A stretch of DNA of 64,000 nt from Flavobacterium sp. 9 (GTDB lineage Bacteria; Bacteroidota; Bacteroidia; Flavobacteriales; Flavobacteriaceae): the NCBI RefSeq assembly GCF_002754195.1, contig NZ_PEEU01000001.1, forward strand, positions 2,356,001 to 2,420,000. Reading direction: 5' to 3'. Shown here in pieces: positions 32,995 to 41,742 of this stretch. Every line of letters begins with the position of its first letter. Position 1 is the stretch's first letter. Below the pieces are notes generated by a model, which made no database searches, had not been told where the DNA came from, and saw only the letters and a program-made list of their open reading frames with translations. The translations under genes and the position numbers were made by a program.

Positions 32995-34053
32995 ATGAAA
33001 ATAAAAATTATAGGTATAGGAAGTTACATTCCTAATAAAGAAGTAAGCAATACTGACTTTGGCGATCATGTTTTTTTAAATGAAGACGGAACTCCCTTCG
33101 GTTACCCTAACGAAGTTGTAATAAAAAAATTTAAAGGTATTACCGGTATCGAAAATCGCCGTTATGCCGAAGACCAACATACCTCATCTGATTTAGCATA
33201 TTTTGCAGCAGAAAGAGCACTTGAAAATGCAAAAATCGATCGTGAGACTTTAGACTACATCATTTTTGCGCACAATTTTGGTGATGTAAAATCTGGAACA
33301 AATCAGTCTGATATTTTACCAAGTTTAGCAACACGTGTTAAAAACAAACTAGATATTAAAAATCCTAAATGTGTGGCTTATGATATTCTTTTTGGATGTC
33401 CAGGCTGGATTGAAGGTGTTTTGCAAGCAAATGCATTCATTAAATCTGGAATGGCAAAACGTGTTTTGGTAATTGGTGCCGAAACTTTATCAAGAGTTGT
33501 TGACGATCATGATCGTGATTCTATGATTTATTCTGATGGTGCGGGTGCTTCAATTTTAGAAGCTTCTGATGATGAAGCTGGTTTATTATCATACGAAAGT
33601 GCCACTTTTGCAAATGATGAAGCTAACTTTTTATACTTCGGGAAATCATATAATCCTGATTTAGATCCAGACATTAAATACATCAAAATGTACGGTCGCA
33701 AAATTTATGAATTTGCTTTAAGCCAGGTTCCTTGTGCGATGAAAAGCTGTTTAGATAAAAGCGGAATTGGAATTGATGACGTGAAGAAAATCCTGATTCA
33801 CCAAGCCAACGAAAAAATGGATGAAGCAATTATTGCTCGTTTCTACAAACTTTACGACAGAACTGCACCAGAAAATATTATGCCAATGAGTATTCATGAT
33901 TTAGGAAACTCAAGCGTGGCAACTGTACCAACTCTTTACGATTTATTGATTCAGGGAAAACTGGAAAATCACGAAATTAACAAAGGCGACGTTGTTATTT
34001 TTGCTTCTGTTGGAGCGGGAATGAACGTTAATGCATTTGTTTACCGATATTAA
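32995..34053 (+). CDS. 3-oxoacyl-ACP synthase III-like ketosynthase
   Basis: 352-residue thiolase-fold enzyme. The nucleophile is Cys135 in YDILFGCPGW; the His and Asn of the triad are in KKILIHQANEKM and HDLGNSSVAT. It therefore has the FabH-type C-H-N triad and should condense an acyl-CoA with malonyl-ACP or a related thioester. The start at 32995 (MKIKIIGIGSYIP) follows a GAGG ribosome-binding site; an open extension upstream to 32917 is not family-like. It is longer than FabH (about 330) and has an insertion after the N-terminal strand (FLNEDGTPFGYPNEV), as in KAS III relatives of secondary pathways. No ACP gene is nearby. Confidence 0.9.
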   Translation: MKIKIIGIGSYIPNKEVSNTDFGDHVFLNEDGTPFGYPNEVVIKKFKGITGIENRRYAEDQHTSSDLAYFAAERALENAKIDRETLDYIIFAHNFGDVKSGTNQSDILPSLATRVKNKLDIKNPKCVAYDILFGCPGWIEGVLQANAFIKSGMAKRVLVIGAETLSRVVDDHDRDSMIYSDGAGASILEASDDEAGLLSYESATFANDEANFLYFGKSYNPDLDPDIKYIKMYGRKIYEFALSQVPCAMKSCLDKSGIGIDDVKKILIHQANEKMDEAIIARFYKLYDRTAPENIMPMSIHDLGNSSVATVPTLYDLLIQGKLENHEINKGDVVIFASVGAGMNVNAFVYRY

Positions 34054-34084
34054 GATTAAGTAGCTATTTCCAGCTATTCATTAC

Positions 34085-34186
34085 AAGTCCACATTTAAAA
34101 ATTGTGTTTTTATTAAACCTTAAAAAGAGCTTCTTTTAGTCGCTTTTTTAAGATTATAAAAACTACAATTTTTAAATCGTGGGCTT
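34085..34186. repeat. 102-bp extended palindrome
   Basis: Outer arms AAG-CCAC-ATTTAAAAATTGT (34085-34105) and ACAATTTTTAAAT-GTGG-CTT (34165-34186) enclose an inner hairpin CTTAAAAAG / CTTTTTTAAG. The whole element would fold into one long stem. It may end the ketosynthase transcript or be a short mobile palindrome. Confidence 0.6.
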
Positions 34187-34233
34187 TTCATTTCTATCTG
34201 GGCTAAAAAACATAAAAAAAGCAGATAACTTTG

Positions 34234-34241
34234 TATATTTG
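34234..34241 (+). promoter_or_regulatory. -7 promoter element of the methyltransferase gene
   Basis: TATATTTG, matching TAnnTTTG, 53 bases before the ATG at 34295. Confidence 0.5.
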
Positions 34242-34294
34242 CGACCTAATTATAAAATCAAGAACGAGAGATTGTTTCGTTCCTCGCAACGACT

Positions 34295-34822
34295 ATGTAC
34301 GAAAAAGTGTTTCCAAATAAAAGATTCAAACTTACCTTAGAGTTTTTACAAAAACATGTTAAAACATCAGAAACTATATTTGATTTTGGTGTTCCAAATC
34401 CATTTTCTAAAATAATGGAAGAAAACGGTTATACCGTAAAAAACACAAAAGGCGAAGATTTAGACAACGATCAAACTGCTTTGCAAACAGAAGAATATAG
34501 CGTTTTTACGGCATTTGAAATTTTCGAACATTTACTAAATCCGTACACGATTCTGGAAAACGTAAAATGTGACAAATTGTTAATTTCAATTCCGTTACGT
34601 TTATGGTTTTCACCGGCATATCGTTCTAAAACTGATATGTGGGACAGACATTATCACGAATTTGAAGACTGGCAGTTAGACTGGCTTTTAGAAAAAACGG
34701 GGTGGAAAATAACTGATCGTCTACAATTTACACATCCGGTAAAAAAGTTTGGTATTAGACCATTACTAAGATATTTCACTCCAAGATATTATATTGTAGT
34801 AGCTGAGAAAATCAAGATCTAA
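34295..34822 (+). CDS. class I SAM-dependent methyltransferase
   Basis: 175 residues. The SAM-binding segment appears as TIFDFGVPNPFSKIMEENGYTV, the acidic strand end as TKGEDLD, and motif III-like FTAFEIFEHLLNPYTIL. The glycine-rich loop is unusual (DFGVPNPF rather than D-x-G-x-G), so substrate and even activity are uncertain. It is followed 86 bases later by a glycosyltransferase gene. A role in glycan or lipid modification is an inference from context. Confidence 0.78.
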   Translation: MYEKVFPNKRFKLTLEFLQKHVKTSETIFDFGVPNPFSKIMEENGYTVKNTKGEDLDNDQTALQTEEYSVFTAFEIFEHLLNPYTILENVKCDKLLISIPLRLWFSPAYRSKTDMWDRHYHEFEDWQLDWLLEKTGWKITDRLQFTHPVKKFGIRPLLRYFTPRYYIVVAEKIKI

Positions 34823-34837
34823 GATTTTTGATTAACG

Positions 34838-34901
34838 ATTTTTAATTTTTGATTTTTAGATTACACCAACAATCTAAAATCTAAAATCTAAAATCTAAAA
34901 T
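34838..34901. repeat. AT-rich simple and inverted repeats
   Basis: Four tandem ATCTAAA units (34872-34899), preceded by TTTTTGATTTTTAGATT, which is complementary to them. The pair can form a hairpin between the methyltransferase and glycosyltransferase genes. Confidence 0.6.
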
Positions 34902-34908
34902 TTTATAA

Positions 34909-35757
34909 ATGAAATATTACATCGTCATTCCCGCGCATAACGAGCAAGACCTTATTGGTTTAACATTGCAATCTTTGGTTTCGCAAACTGTTTTACCATC
35001 AAAAGTTGTCGTTGTAAATGACAATTCAACTGATAAAACAGAAGAAATTGTATTGGGATTTGCAAAAGAAAATCCGTTTATCTCTGTTGTAAACAAAACT
35101 TCTGATGCGATTCACATGCCCGGAAGTAAAGTAATTCAGGCTTTTCAAAAAGGTTATGAAACGCTGGATTCTGATTACGATATTATTGTAAAAATAGATG
35201 GTGATTTAATTTTTCCTGCCAATTATTTTGAAACTATAATCAAACATTTTCAATCTGATCCAAAAATTGGAATGGCCGGAGGTTTTTGTTATATCGAAAA
35301 AAATGGAGATTGGATTTTAGAAAACCTAACCGATAAAGATCATATTCGTGGCGCATTGAAAGCCTACAGAAAAGAAACTTTTCAGCAAATTGGAGGTTTA
35401 AAACCTGCAATGGGCTGGGATACTGTAGACGAATTACTTTGTAAATATTATGACTGGAAAATAGTTACAGACGAATCTTTACATGTAAAACACCTAAAAT
35501 CAACAGGTGCAAACTACAACAAAACAGCTCGTTATAAACAAGGCGAAGCTTTTTATACATTAGGATATGGTTTCTGGATTACATCAATTGCCTCTGCAAA
35601 ATTGGCAATGATGAAGAAAAAACCACTTCTGTTTTTTGATTATATTAAAGGATTTTGGAAAGCTAAAAAAGCAAAAACTCCTTTGTTGGTTACCCCTGAA
35701 CAGGCTAAATTTATTAGAAATTACCGTTTCCAAAAAATGAAACAAAAGTTAATTTGA
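34909..35757 (+). CDS. family 2 glycosyltransferase
   Basis: 282-residue GT-A fold enzyme: YIVIPAHNEQDLIGLTLQSLVSQ, VVNDNSTDKTEEI (nucleotide-binding Asp), then VKIDGDLIFP for the DxD-like metal site, and GWDTVDELLCKYYDWKI where the ED base would be. No transmembrane segment is obvious, although FWITSIASAKLAMM is mildly hydrophobic. Sugar donor and acceptor are not known. It lies between the methyltransferase and the lipid ABC transporter genes, which suggests envelope glycan or glycolipid work. Confidence 0.88.
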   Translation: MKYYIVIPAHNEQDLIGLTLQSLVSQTVLPSKVVVVNDNSTDKTEEIVLGFAKENPFISVVNKTSDAIHMPGSKVIQAFQKGYETLDSDYDIIVKIDGDLIFPANYFETIIKHFQSDPKIGMAGGFCYIEKNGDWILENLTDKDHIRGALKAYRKETFQQIGGLKPAMGWDTVDELLCKYYDWKIVTDESLHVKHLKSTGANYNKTARYKQGEAFYTLGYGFWITSIASAKLAMMKKKPLLFFDYIKGFWKAKKAKTPLLVTPEQAKFIRNYRFQKMKQKLI

Positions 35758-35837
35758 TTGGTAAAACAACCGAAAAACGGGAACTCATAACCCAAAACTC
35801 GTAAGTTCTTTTTACCTTAGCCAATATTTGTAAAACT

Positions 35838-36584
35838 ATGATGCTAATTCGTTATTTATCTCAAATAGGAAGATATTTTTTAATGCTGAAGGAAATTTTC
35901 AATAAACAGACTAAATGGCCTGTTATGAAAAAATTGATTTTTAAAGAAATCGACGATCTAATAATCGACTCTCTTGGCATCGTTTGCTTTATCTCCTTTT
36001 TTATTGGAGGAGTTGTTGCCATTCAAACTGCACTAAACTTGACTAATCCCTTAATTCCAAAATATTTAATTGGTTTTGCTACACGTCAATCTGTAATCTT
36101 AGAATTTGCCCCTACTTTTATTTCGGTAATTATGGCCGGAAAAATGGGATCTTACATTACTTCGAGTATCGGAACAATGCGTGTTACAGAACAAATTGAT
36201 GCGTTGGAAGTAATGGGAGTTAATTCATTAAACTACCTTGTTTTCCCAAAAATAGTAGCCTTATTAATGTACCCTTTTGTAATTGGAATCAGTATGTTTT
36301 TAGGAATTTTTGGTGGATGGCTTGCTTGTGCTTATGGAGGATTCTCGACTAGTCAGGATTTTATTCAAGGTGCTCAAATGGAATTTATTCCTTTTCATAT
36401 TACATATGCCTTCATTAAAACTTTAATTTTCGCAATGTTATTAGCTACAATTCCATCATTTCACGGATATTACATGAAAGGTGGCGCACTTGAAGTTGGT
36501 AAAGCAAGTACAGTATCATTTGTTTGGACATCTGTTTGTATTATTCTTTTTAATTATATATTAACTCAATTATTATTAGGATAA
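35838..36584 (+). CDS. MlaE-family lipid ABC transporter permease
   Basis: 248-residue inner membrane permease with about five to six helices and the MlaE landmarks FFIGGVVAIQTALNL, PTFISVIMAGKMGSYITSSIGTMRVTEQIDALEVMGVN and FPKIVALLMYPFVIGISMFLG. It is part of a transporter moving phospholipids between inner and outer membranes. The start may be either of two adjacent ATGs. It overlaps the ATPase gene by one base (TAATG). The MlaD-type substrate-binding gene is not adjacent. Confidence 0.93.
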   Translation: MMLIRYLSQIGRYFLMLKEIFNKQTKWPVMKKLIFKEIDDLIIDSLGIVCFISFFIGGVVAIQTALNLTNPLIPKYLIGFATRQSVILEFAPTFISVIMAGKMGSYITSSIGTMRVTEQIDALEVMGVNSLNYLVFPKIVALLMYPFVIGISMFLGIFGGWLACAYGGFSTSQDFIQGAQMEFIPFHITYAFIKTLIFAMLLATIPSFHGYYMKGGALEVGKASTVSFVWTSVCIILFNYILTQLLLG

Positions 36585-37345
36585 TGATCGAAGTAAAAAA
36601 CATAGAAAAATCATTTGGCGACAGTAAAGTTTTAAAAGGTGTTTCGACGGTTTTTGAAACTGGAAAAACAAACTTGATTATTGGTCAAAGTGGATCCGGA
36701 AAAACTGTTCTATTAAAAACTTTGTTAGGAATTCATACACCGGATTCCGGAACAATTGAGTTTGACGGACGTGTTTACTCTGAATTAAATCCAGATGAAA
36801 AACGTGAATTAAGAACTGAAATTGGAATGGTTTTTCAAGGAAGTGCTTTATTTGATTCGATGACTGTTGAAGAAAATGTTGCTTTCCCTTTAAAAATGTT
36901 CACAAACGATAATAAAGCTAAAATTCAGGAACGCGTTGATTTTGTTTTAGAACGCGTTAATCTGGTTGATGCTCATAAAAAATTACCTTCTGAAATTTCC
37001 GGAGGTATGCAAAAACGTGTGGCGATTGCCCGTGCGATTGTAAACAATCCTAAGTATTTATTTTGTGACGAACCTAACTCCGGTTTAGATCCAAATACCT
37101 CAACTTTGATCGATAATTTGATTAAAGAAATTACTGAAGAATACAATATCACAACGGTAATCAATACACACGATATGAACTCTGTAATGGAAATTGGCGA
37201 AAACATCGTATTCTTAAAAAAAGGTATAAAAGCATGGCAAGGAACTAAAGAAGAAATCTTTAGAACTGACAATAAAGACATCGTGAAATTTGTTTACTCT
37301 TCGAACTTATTCAAAAAAGTAAGAGAAGCTTATTTGAAAGGATAA
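36584..37345 (+). CDS. MlaF-type ABC transporter ATPase
   Basis: 253 residues. Walker A GQSGSGKT (34-41), Q-loop in GMVFQGSALFDS, signature ISGGMQKRVAIARAI, Walker B KYLFCDEPNSGLDP and switch His in VINTHDM are all intact. It powers the permease encoded directly upstream with which it overlaps by one base. An ATPase-permease pair like this is the conserved core of the Mla/Tgd lipid transport system. Confidence 0.95.
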   Translation: MIEVKNIEKSFGDSKVLKGVSTVFETGKTNLIIGQSGSGKTVLLKTLLGIHTPDSGTIEFDGRVYSELNPDEKRELRTEIGMVFQGSALFDSMTVEENVAFPLKMFTNDNKAKIQERVDFVLERVNLVDAHKKLPSEISGGMQKRVAIARAIVNNPKYLFCDEPNSGLDPNTSTLIDNLIKEITEEYNITTVINTHDMNSVMEIGENIVFLKKGIKAWQGTKEEIFRTDNKDIVKFVYSSNLFKKVREAYLKG

Positions 37346-37390
37346 AACCTTTTTTAATTCCAAATTCCAATTCTGGAAGAACTCAATAAA

Positions 37391-37437
37391 AAAATTCCAA
37401 ATTCCAATAACTAATGCAGTTGGAATTTGGAATTTTT
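37391..37437. terminator. terminator-like inverted repeat after the Mla pair
   Basis: Stem AAATTCCAAATTCCAA / TTGGAATTTGGAATTT followed by T's. The related sequence TCCAAATTCCAAT / ATTGGAATTTGGA occurs at 38125-38175, so the hairpin is also a repeated element that flanks the outer-membrane-protein gene on both sides. Confidence 0.65.
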
Positions 37438-37463
37438 CTTTTATTGGAATTTAAATTTTGTGT

Positions 37464-38057
37464 TTAATAGTTCTTTGGCAACCCAAATCCTATTACAAGT
37501 CCTACTCCCGCATAACTATACTTAGAAATGCTGCCAAATACCTTAAGACCAATACTTGGAGTTAATGCATTGAATATTAAATTAGATCTTCTCTTAGGAT
37601 TAAACCACTTAAAGTTTGCTTCAAAAGGAACACCATAAAATCTTTTATATTGGTAATAGCGATTATGCTCAAAATCTCTATTGGTAAACTTTAAATTATT
37701 AGAATTTACTCCAACAGAAACACTATAAGAATGGCTTCTGGTTAACCATCTTCTTCCATATAAAATGGCATATTCATCATTATCTTCTACATTCGAAAAA
37801 GCAAAAACACTATCTTGTTTGACATATCCCGTTTCATGTGAATATCGCAAAGTAAAAAGATTTTTCTTATACTGATAATTTAATTCTCCTCCACCGGCAA
37901 AACCAAAATTTTGCATAACTGAAAAACCACCAAAAACCTCCGCATAAATAATTGGACTCTTTTTCTGTATTATTATTACAACATCCTTGGTTTCTTGTGC
38001 ATAAATTGAATTAGAAAGCACTAAAACAAAAACAATCTTAAGTAGTTTTTTAATCAT
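37464..38057 (-). CDS. exported beta-barrel-like protein
   Basis: 197 residues from the ATG at 38057 (MIKKLLKIVFVLVLSNSIYAQ), a clear signal peptide; two more residues are possible from 38063. The mature part alternates short amphipathic strands (IYAEVFGGFSVMQNFGFAGGGELNYQY, FTLRYSHETGYV, YSVSVGVNSNNL) and ends with SYAGVGLVIGFGL. That pattern suggests a small outer membrane barrel. No specific family is recognised. It converges with the Mla operon and is flanked by paired palindromes. Confidence 0.7.
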   Translation of the reverse strand: MIKKLLKIVFVLVLSNSIYAQETKDVVIIIQKKSPIIYAEVFGGFSVMQNFGFAGGGELNYQYKKNLFTLRYSHETGYVKQDSVFAFSNVEDNDEYAILYGRRWLTRSHSYSVSVGVNSNNLKFTNRDFEHNRYYQYKRFYGVPFEANFKWFNPKRRSNLIFNALTPSIGLKVFGSISKYSYAGVGLVIGFGLPKNY

Positions 38058-38124
38058 AATCAATTGAATATCTAGTTATAAAGAGGAAATAATTTTCAAA
38101 ACACAAAGCAAATAATATACCAAT

Positions 38125-38175
38125 TAAAAAATCCAAATTCCAATCTTAGTCAAAATTGGAATTTGGATTTTAAAT
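38125..38175. repeat. TCCAAATTCCAAT inverted repeat
   Basis: Arms AAATCCAAATTCCAAT and ATTGGAATTTGGATTT around a short loop, between the SprT-like and barrel-like genes. Possibly the terminator of the SprT-like gene. Same family as 37391-37437. Confidence 0.6.
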
Positions 38176-38195
38176 ATTGGGATTTCTACCAGATT

Positions 38196-38798
38196 TTAAT
38201 TCGAGTTTATCAACTCTACCTCAGCATTTGGATTAAAAAGATACGTTCTTCCTGAACTAATCTCAATACATTCAAAACGTTTCGTTCTTACCGCTAATTT
38301 CTTGAAGATTTTTCCGTTTTTAATTCTGAACACACTTCCGTATGGAATTTCAAAAACATAGTTCTTATCACTATTTGCATCGTATTGTTTTAGCGCTAGA
38401 GACAAAGTTGTATCTGTATCGCTACTTGCAGACGGATTCTTAAAATGTCGCGCTAATAAAGGCAATAAACCACCCGGGAAAATCTCCGGACGAATAAAAG
38501 GAACCATCATTCTTTGAAAAGTAAGTTTCCATTCATTTCCGTGCGGTTTTATATTTCGTCCAAACCTTTCAAACGCTACTAAATGTGAGATTTCATGAAT
38601 TAGCGTAATTAAAAAACGATATTTATTTAAACTCGCATTTACCGTGATTTCATGTTTACCACTCGGTCCTCTTCTGTAATCTCCATGACGCGTTTGGCGT
38701 TCATTTACGATTTTCAGATGAACCTGATTGGCAACAATCAAATCAAATACAGGCTTTACAGCATGTTCCGGTATATATCTTGCAAGAGTTTCGTTCAA
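38196..38798 (-). CDS. SprT-like zinc metallopeptidase domain protein
   Basis: 200 residues. The HExxH motif is HEISH (H68-H72), with a third ligand likely at H86 in NIKPHGNEW, as in SprT/SprT-like proteins. These are related to DNA-protein crosslink proteases, but bacterial members are mostly untested. The C-terminal part has a beta-rich segment (YVFEIPYGSVFRIKNGKIFKKLAVRTKRFECIEI) resembling the zinc-ribbon region of SprT but without its cysteine set. Part of the leftward run starting near 41 kb. Confidence 0.85.
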   Translation of the reverse strand: MNETLARYIPEHAVKPVFDLIVANQVHLKIVNERQTRHGDYRRGPSGKHEITVNASLNKYRFLITLIHEISHLVAFERFGRNIKPHGNEWKLTFQRMMVPFIRPEIFPGGLLPLLARHFKNPSASSDTDTTLSLALKQYDANSDKNYVFEIPYGSVFRIKNGKIFKKLAVRTKRFECIEISSGRTYLFNPNAEVELINSN

Positions 38799-38835
38799 AA
38801 TAGTTATGAGTTATGAAGTATGAAGTATGAGTTTT

Positions 38836-39360
38836 TTAGTCATTTTTAAATTCAAATGCTCCAATTTTGGTTATTATTTCTTCCAAATCTGAATTTCGTA
38901 GGTTTATAATATTTAGCTTTTTTAATTTCTCATTCATAAACATTATATTCTTTTCAAGTGAAACTTCTGGTTCTGCTTTTATGAATTCAGTTTGCAAATC
39001 TATCATTATATCAATAATTTGAATATCTACCTTTTGAAAAATTTCGCGTCTTAAATTATTAAAAACCCAAATCGATTTTTCGTCATAATTCATTTCAGAA
39101 AACACTTTTGTATAATCTTCTCCTCCGTCAAAATTAATATGTAAAGCAATCATTGAATTTTTAATTTCCTTAACTTTTTTCCAAGGCCATCCGAAACCCC
39201 ACCATCCAAATAAAATCGTTAAAACAGAATATTTTATTCCAGGCAAAATTGTACTTCTTCCATTTGATATTTCATAGACTTTTGAATTACTATAAAAGGA
39301 AAAAAAGAAAATATTTATGCTGGTTTTATATGTTCTGTATTTAACATTATTATCGTTCAT
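38836..39360 (-). CDS. hypothetical protein with one hydrophobic segment
   Basis: 174 residues from ATG 39360 (MNDNNVKYRTYK); a GTG at 39372 overlapping the SDR stop is the alternative. The middle carries a hydrophobic, tryptophan-rich segment LTILFGWWGFGWPWKKVKEI, suggesting a membrane contact, with a helical acidic C-terminal half. No known family. It follows the SDR gene closely, so it is probably co-transcribed. Confidence 0.6.
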   Translation of the reverse strand: MNDNNVKYRTYKTSINIFFFSFYSNSKVYEISNGRSTILPGIKYSVLTILFGWWGFGWPWKKVKEIKNSMIALHINFDGGEDYTKVFSEMNYDEKSIWVFNNLRREIFQKVDIQIIDIMIDLQTEFIKAEPEVSLEKNIMFMNEKLKKLNIINLRNSDLEEIITKIGAFEFKND

Positions 39361-39371
39361 ATTATAATACA

Positions 39372-40049
39372 CTACGGATTTGTAGAAGAAACTTCTAAAA
39401 CTTTTCCGTTAAAATATTTATTTCCGTTTAATGTAAAATCATAAATATAAGTTGCCATTCCTTCGGCTGAAATTGGAGCTTGGTAACCCGGGAAAGCTTC
39501 GTTTAGCATTTCTGTCTGAACAGATCCCAAAGCCAAAACGTTGAATGAGATTCCTTGTTCTTTATATTCTTCGGCAAGTAATTCTGTTAAGGTAATTACA
39601 GCGCCTTTACTGGAACTATATGCGGCCAATCCTGCAAATTTAAGACTTCCTCTTACACCGCCAATTGAACTAATCGTTACAACATGACTTCCTTTTTGAA
39701 GATATGGCAAGCAAATTCTGGTAAGATTCGCAACTGCAAAAACATTCACTTTATAAATATTTTCAAAATCTGCCTGAGTGGTTTCTGCAAAAGGCTTTAA
39801 CAACAAAGCTCCTGCATTATGAACTACTGCATCAACTTTTTTCCATGTTGAAGAAAGAAAGTTATTTACTTCTTCCAAAGCTGTTTCATCTGCCAAATCA
39901 ACAGAAAGGCAAGTAACATTTTGATGCTCTAAAAGTGTTTGAGGTATTTTTCTTGAAATAGCCAAAACCTGATGACCTGCATTAGCAAATTTTAGCGCCA
40001 ATTCGTAACCAATTCCTCGACTGGTTCCGGTAACAATAATATTTTTCAT
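39372..40049 (-). CDS. short-chain dehydrogenase/reductase
   Basis: 225-residue classical SDR: N-terminal TGTSRGIGYELA (TGxxxGIG), NAG in VVHNAGALLLKP, and the catalytic Ser-Tyr-Lys in TISSIGG and YSSSKGAVITLTE. It is an NAD(P)-dependent oxidoreductase with an unknown substrate. It lies 35 bases downstream of the M28 peptidase gene and overlaps the possible GTG start of the next gene. Confidence 0.92.
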   Translation of the reverse strand: MKNIIVTGTSRGIGYELALKFANAGHQVLAISRKIPQTLLEHQNVTCLSVDLADETALEEVNNFLSSTWKKVDAVVHNAGALLLKPFAETTQADFENIYKVNVFAVANLTRICLPYLQKGSHVVTISSIGGVRGSLKFAGLAAYSSSKGAVITLTELLAEEYKEQGISFNVLALGSVQTEMLNEAFPGYQAPISAEGMATYIYDFTLNGNKYFNGKVLEVSSTNP

Positions 40050-40084
40050 AAAGCAAAAATAAGCAAATCCAATAAAAGGAACGG

Positions 40085-41050
40085 TTATTTATTCATCGTT
40101 ATTTCTTCTGTTGGCGTTATAGCGATTTTAGTCACTGCCGGCAAAAACTCCTGAATAAAAGAAGTCATATGCGGAATATCCATTACTTTAAACTCATCTG
40201 AAACATGGTGATAATAATCAAAATTCTCAAAATCAAAAGTACTTATCGACTGACATGGTTTTCCGAATTCTTTAAAAAACGAATAATTATCCGATCTGTA
40301 AAACAATTTATATTCGGCTTCTTTTGGTAGAAAACCAATCGTCTTTTTACCTGTATATTCATTTATTTTATCAGCCATATTTGATTTATCAAAACCGGTA
40401 ATATAAGCCCGATAATCACGTTTCATTGGCACACCAATCATTTCAATATTCAATTGTGTGTACAAATTAAAATCTTGTTTTTTCAATTTCTCCACTAAAC
40501 TTTTAGATCCAAGTAAACCTTTTTCTTCTCCGGCAAAAAACACAAATAGAATACTGCGTTTATTACTTTTGGTTTCACTAAAATACTTTGCCATTTGCGC
40601 AACGGCGGTAACTCCGGATGCATCATCATTTGCACCATTAAAAATTACGTCTGGTTGTTCTTTTGTCTCTAAACCAATATGATCGTAATGTGCGCTCAGA
40701 ACTACAAATTCCTTTTTTAATTTAGGATCTGTTCCTTCCAGAACACCAACAATATTAAATGCCGGTTTATCAAAATTGGTAAGTGTATCGCGGTAGCTTT
40801 TAAAATAAGGCTTTACATTATTATTTTTGAAAAAATCTTCCAGAAATACTGCCGCTTTTTCAATATCTTTTGATCCGGTATCGCGCCCTTCTAATTCATC
40901 TGAAGAAAGATATTTTAGAAAATCCGAAACTTCGGTTTCACTAACTTTATAAGTGATTTCAATAGGTTTTGAAGTCGTTTCGGTTACTGCAGATGGATTT
41001 GATTTGCACGCTAAAAAAACAAATGGAAGAAAAAAATAAAGCTTATTCAT
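40085..41050 (-). CDS. M28-family peptidase lipoprotein
   Basis: 321 residues. Lipoprotein signal with the lipid-modified Cys at 15 (VFLACKSNPS). Zinc-binding residues of M28 aminopeptidases appear in VVLSAHYDHIG, NGANDDASGVTAVAQMA and FFAGEEKGLLGS, with a later His in YYHHVSDEF. It is a periplasmic or outer-membrane-attached aminopeptidase, probably using two zinc ions. It lies 29 bases after the LysE-like gene on the same strand, so read-through from the upstream operon is likely. Confidence 0.9.
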   Translation of the reverse strand: MNKLYFFLPFVFLACKSNPSAVTETTSKPIEITYKVSETEVSDFLKYLSSDELEGRDTGSKDIEKAAVFLEDFFKNNNVKPYFKSYRDTLTNFDKPAFNIVGVLEGTDPKLKKEFVVLSAHYDHIGLETKEQPDVIFNGANDDASGVTAVAQMAKYFSETKSNKRSILFVFFAGEEKGLLGSKSLVEKLKKQDFNLYTQLNIEMIGVPMKRDYRAYITGFDKSNMADKINEYTGKKTIGFLPKEAEYKLFYRSDNYSFFKEFGKPCQSISTFDFENFDYYHHVSDEFKVMDIPHMTSFIQEFLPAVTKIAITPTEEITMNK

Positions 41051-41079
41051 AAAGGAAAGATTCAGTTTGAGCTTAGAGT

Positions 41080-41742
41080 TTAAACTTCTAAAGCTGATGG
41101 TTTAAAATATTTCTTATATACTTTGTATACCTGAATACTTCCTAAAACAATAAAAAATAACGGAATAAAAACAGGCATTATATACTTTGAAAATTGGTTT
41201 GTTTTTTGAAAAATGGTCTGTAAAATTACAATCAGACTAAACATTCCTAAAAAAACACCAATCAAAGTTCCTGCAATATAATAATATTTTAACTTTCTTT
41301 CAACTGTAATATACTTTCCGTTAAGCAAGTATAAATTCCAACTTGTCCAGAAAGGCAATTGCAAAAAATTAAAGCAATTTAAAACCACGCCAATTATAAA
41401 TGGCGAATACATTAAATATTTACTTAAGCTATTATTTAAAGTTGTTGTCGAATTAAAATTGAAATAAAATAAATAAGCCAAAACAAACATAAATCCAACA
41501 GCAAAAAAGTCAATCACTTTCATTAATTTTTTATTTCTAATCAGTTGTCTCGCAAAAAGCAACGTAAAATAAATAACAAAAGTTTCGACAAAAATGACTC
41601 CAAATAAAAAGAAAACCAGATTATGAAGCCCTGATTTGGAGTAAATTTCTAAACCTACTAAATTCAAATATCCCAACGGAATTGAACCAATGAAACTCAC
41701 CAGAAATCCTATTGAGATATTTTTTATCTTTTTCATCTTCAA
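41080..41742 (-). CDS. LysE-like translocator membrane protein
   Basis: 220 residues with about six transmembrane helices. The N-terminus GFLVSFIGSIPLGYLNLVGLEIYSKSG follows the LysE/RhtB pattern of a first helix with small residues and Pro-Gly. Such proteins export amino acids or similar small molecules. Sequence support is moderate. It overlaps the ATP-grasp gene by four bases and is the last gene of the compact operon starting at 45430. Confidence 0.72.
   Translation of the reverse strand: MKMKKIKNISIGFLVSFIGSIPLGYLNLVGLEIYSKSGLHNLVFFLFGVIFVETFVIYFTLLFARQLIRNKKLMKVIDFFAVGFMFVLAYLFYFNFNSTTTLNNSLSKYLMYSPFIIGVVLNCFNFLQLPFWTSWNLYLLNGKYITVERKLKYYYIAGTLIGVFLGMFSLIVILQTIFQKTNQFSKYIMPVFIPLFFIVLGSIQVYKVYKKYFKPSALEV

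Noticed and set aside
36973..37281. 102-codon minus-strand frame inside the MlaF-type ATPase gene
   Set aside because: Antisense to an ATPase with intact Walker and signature motifs.
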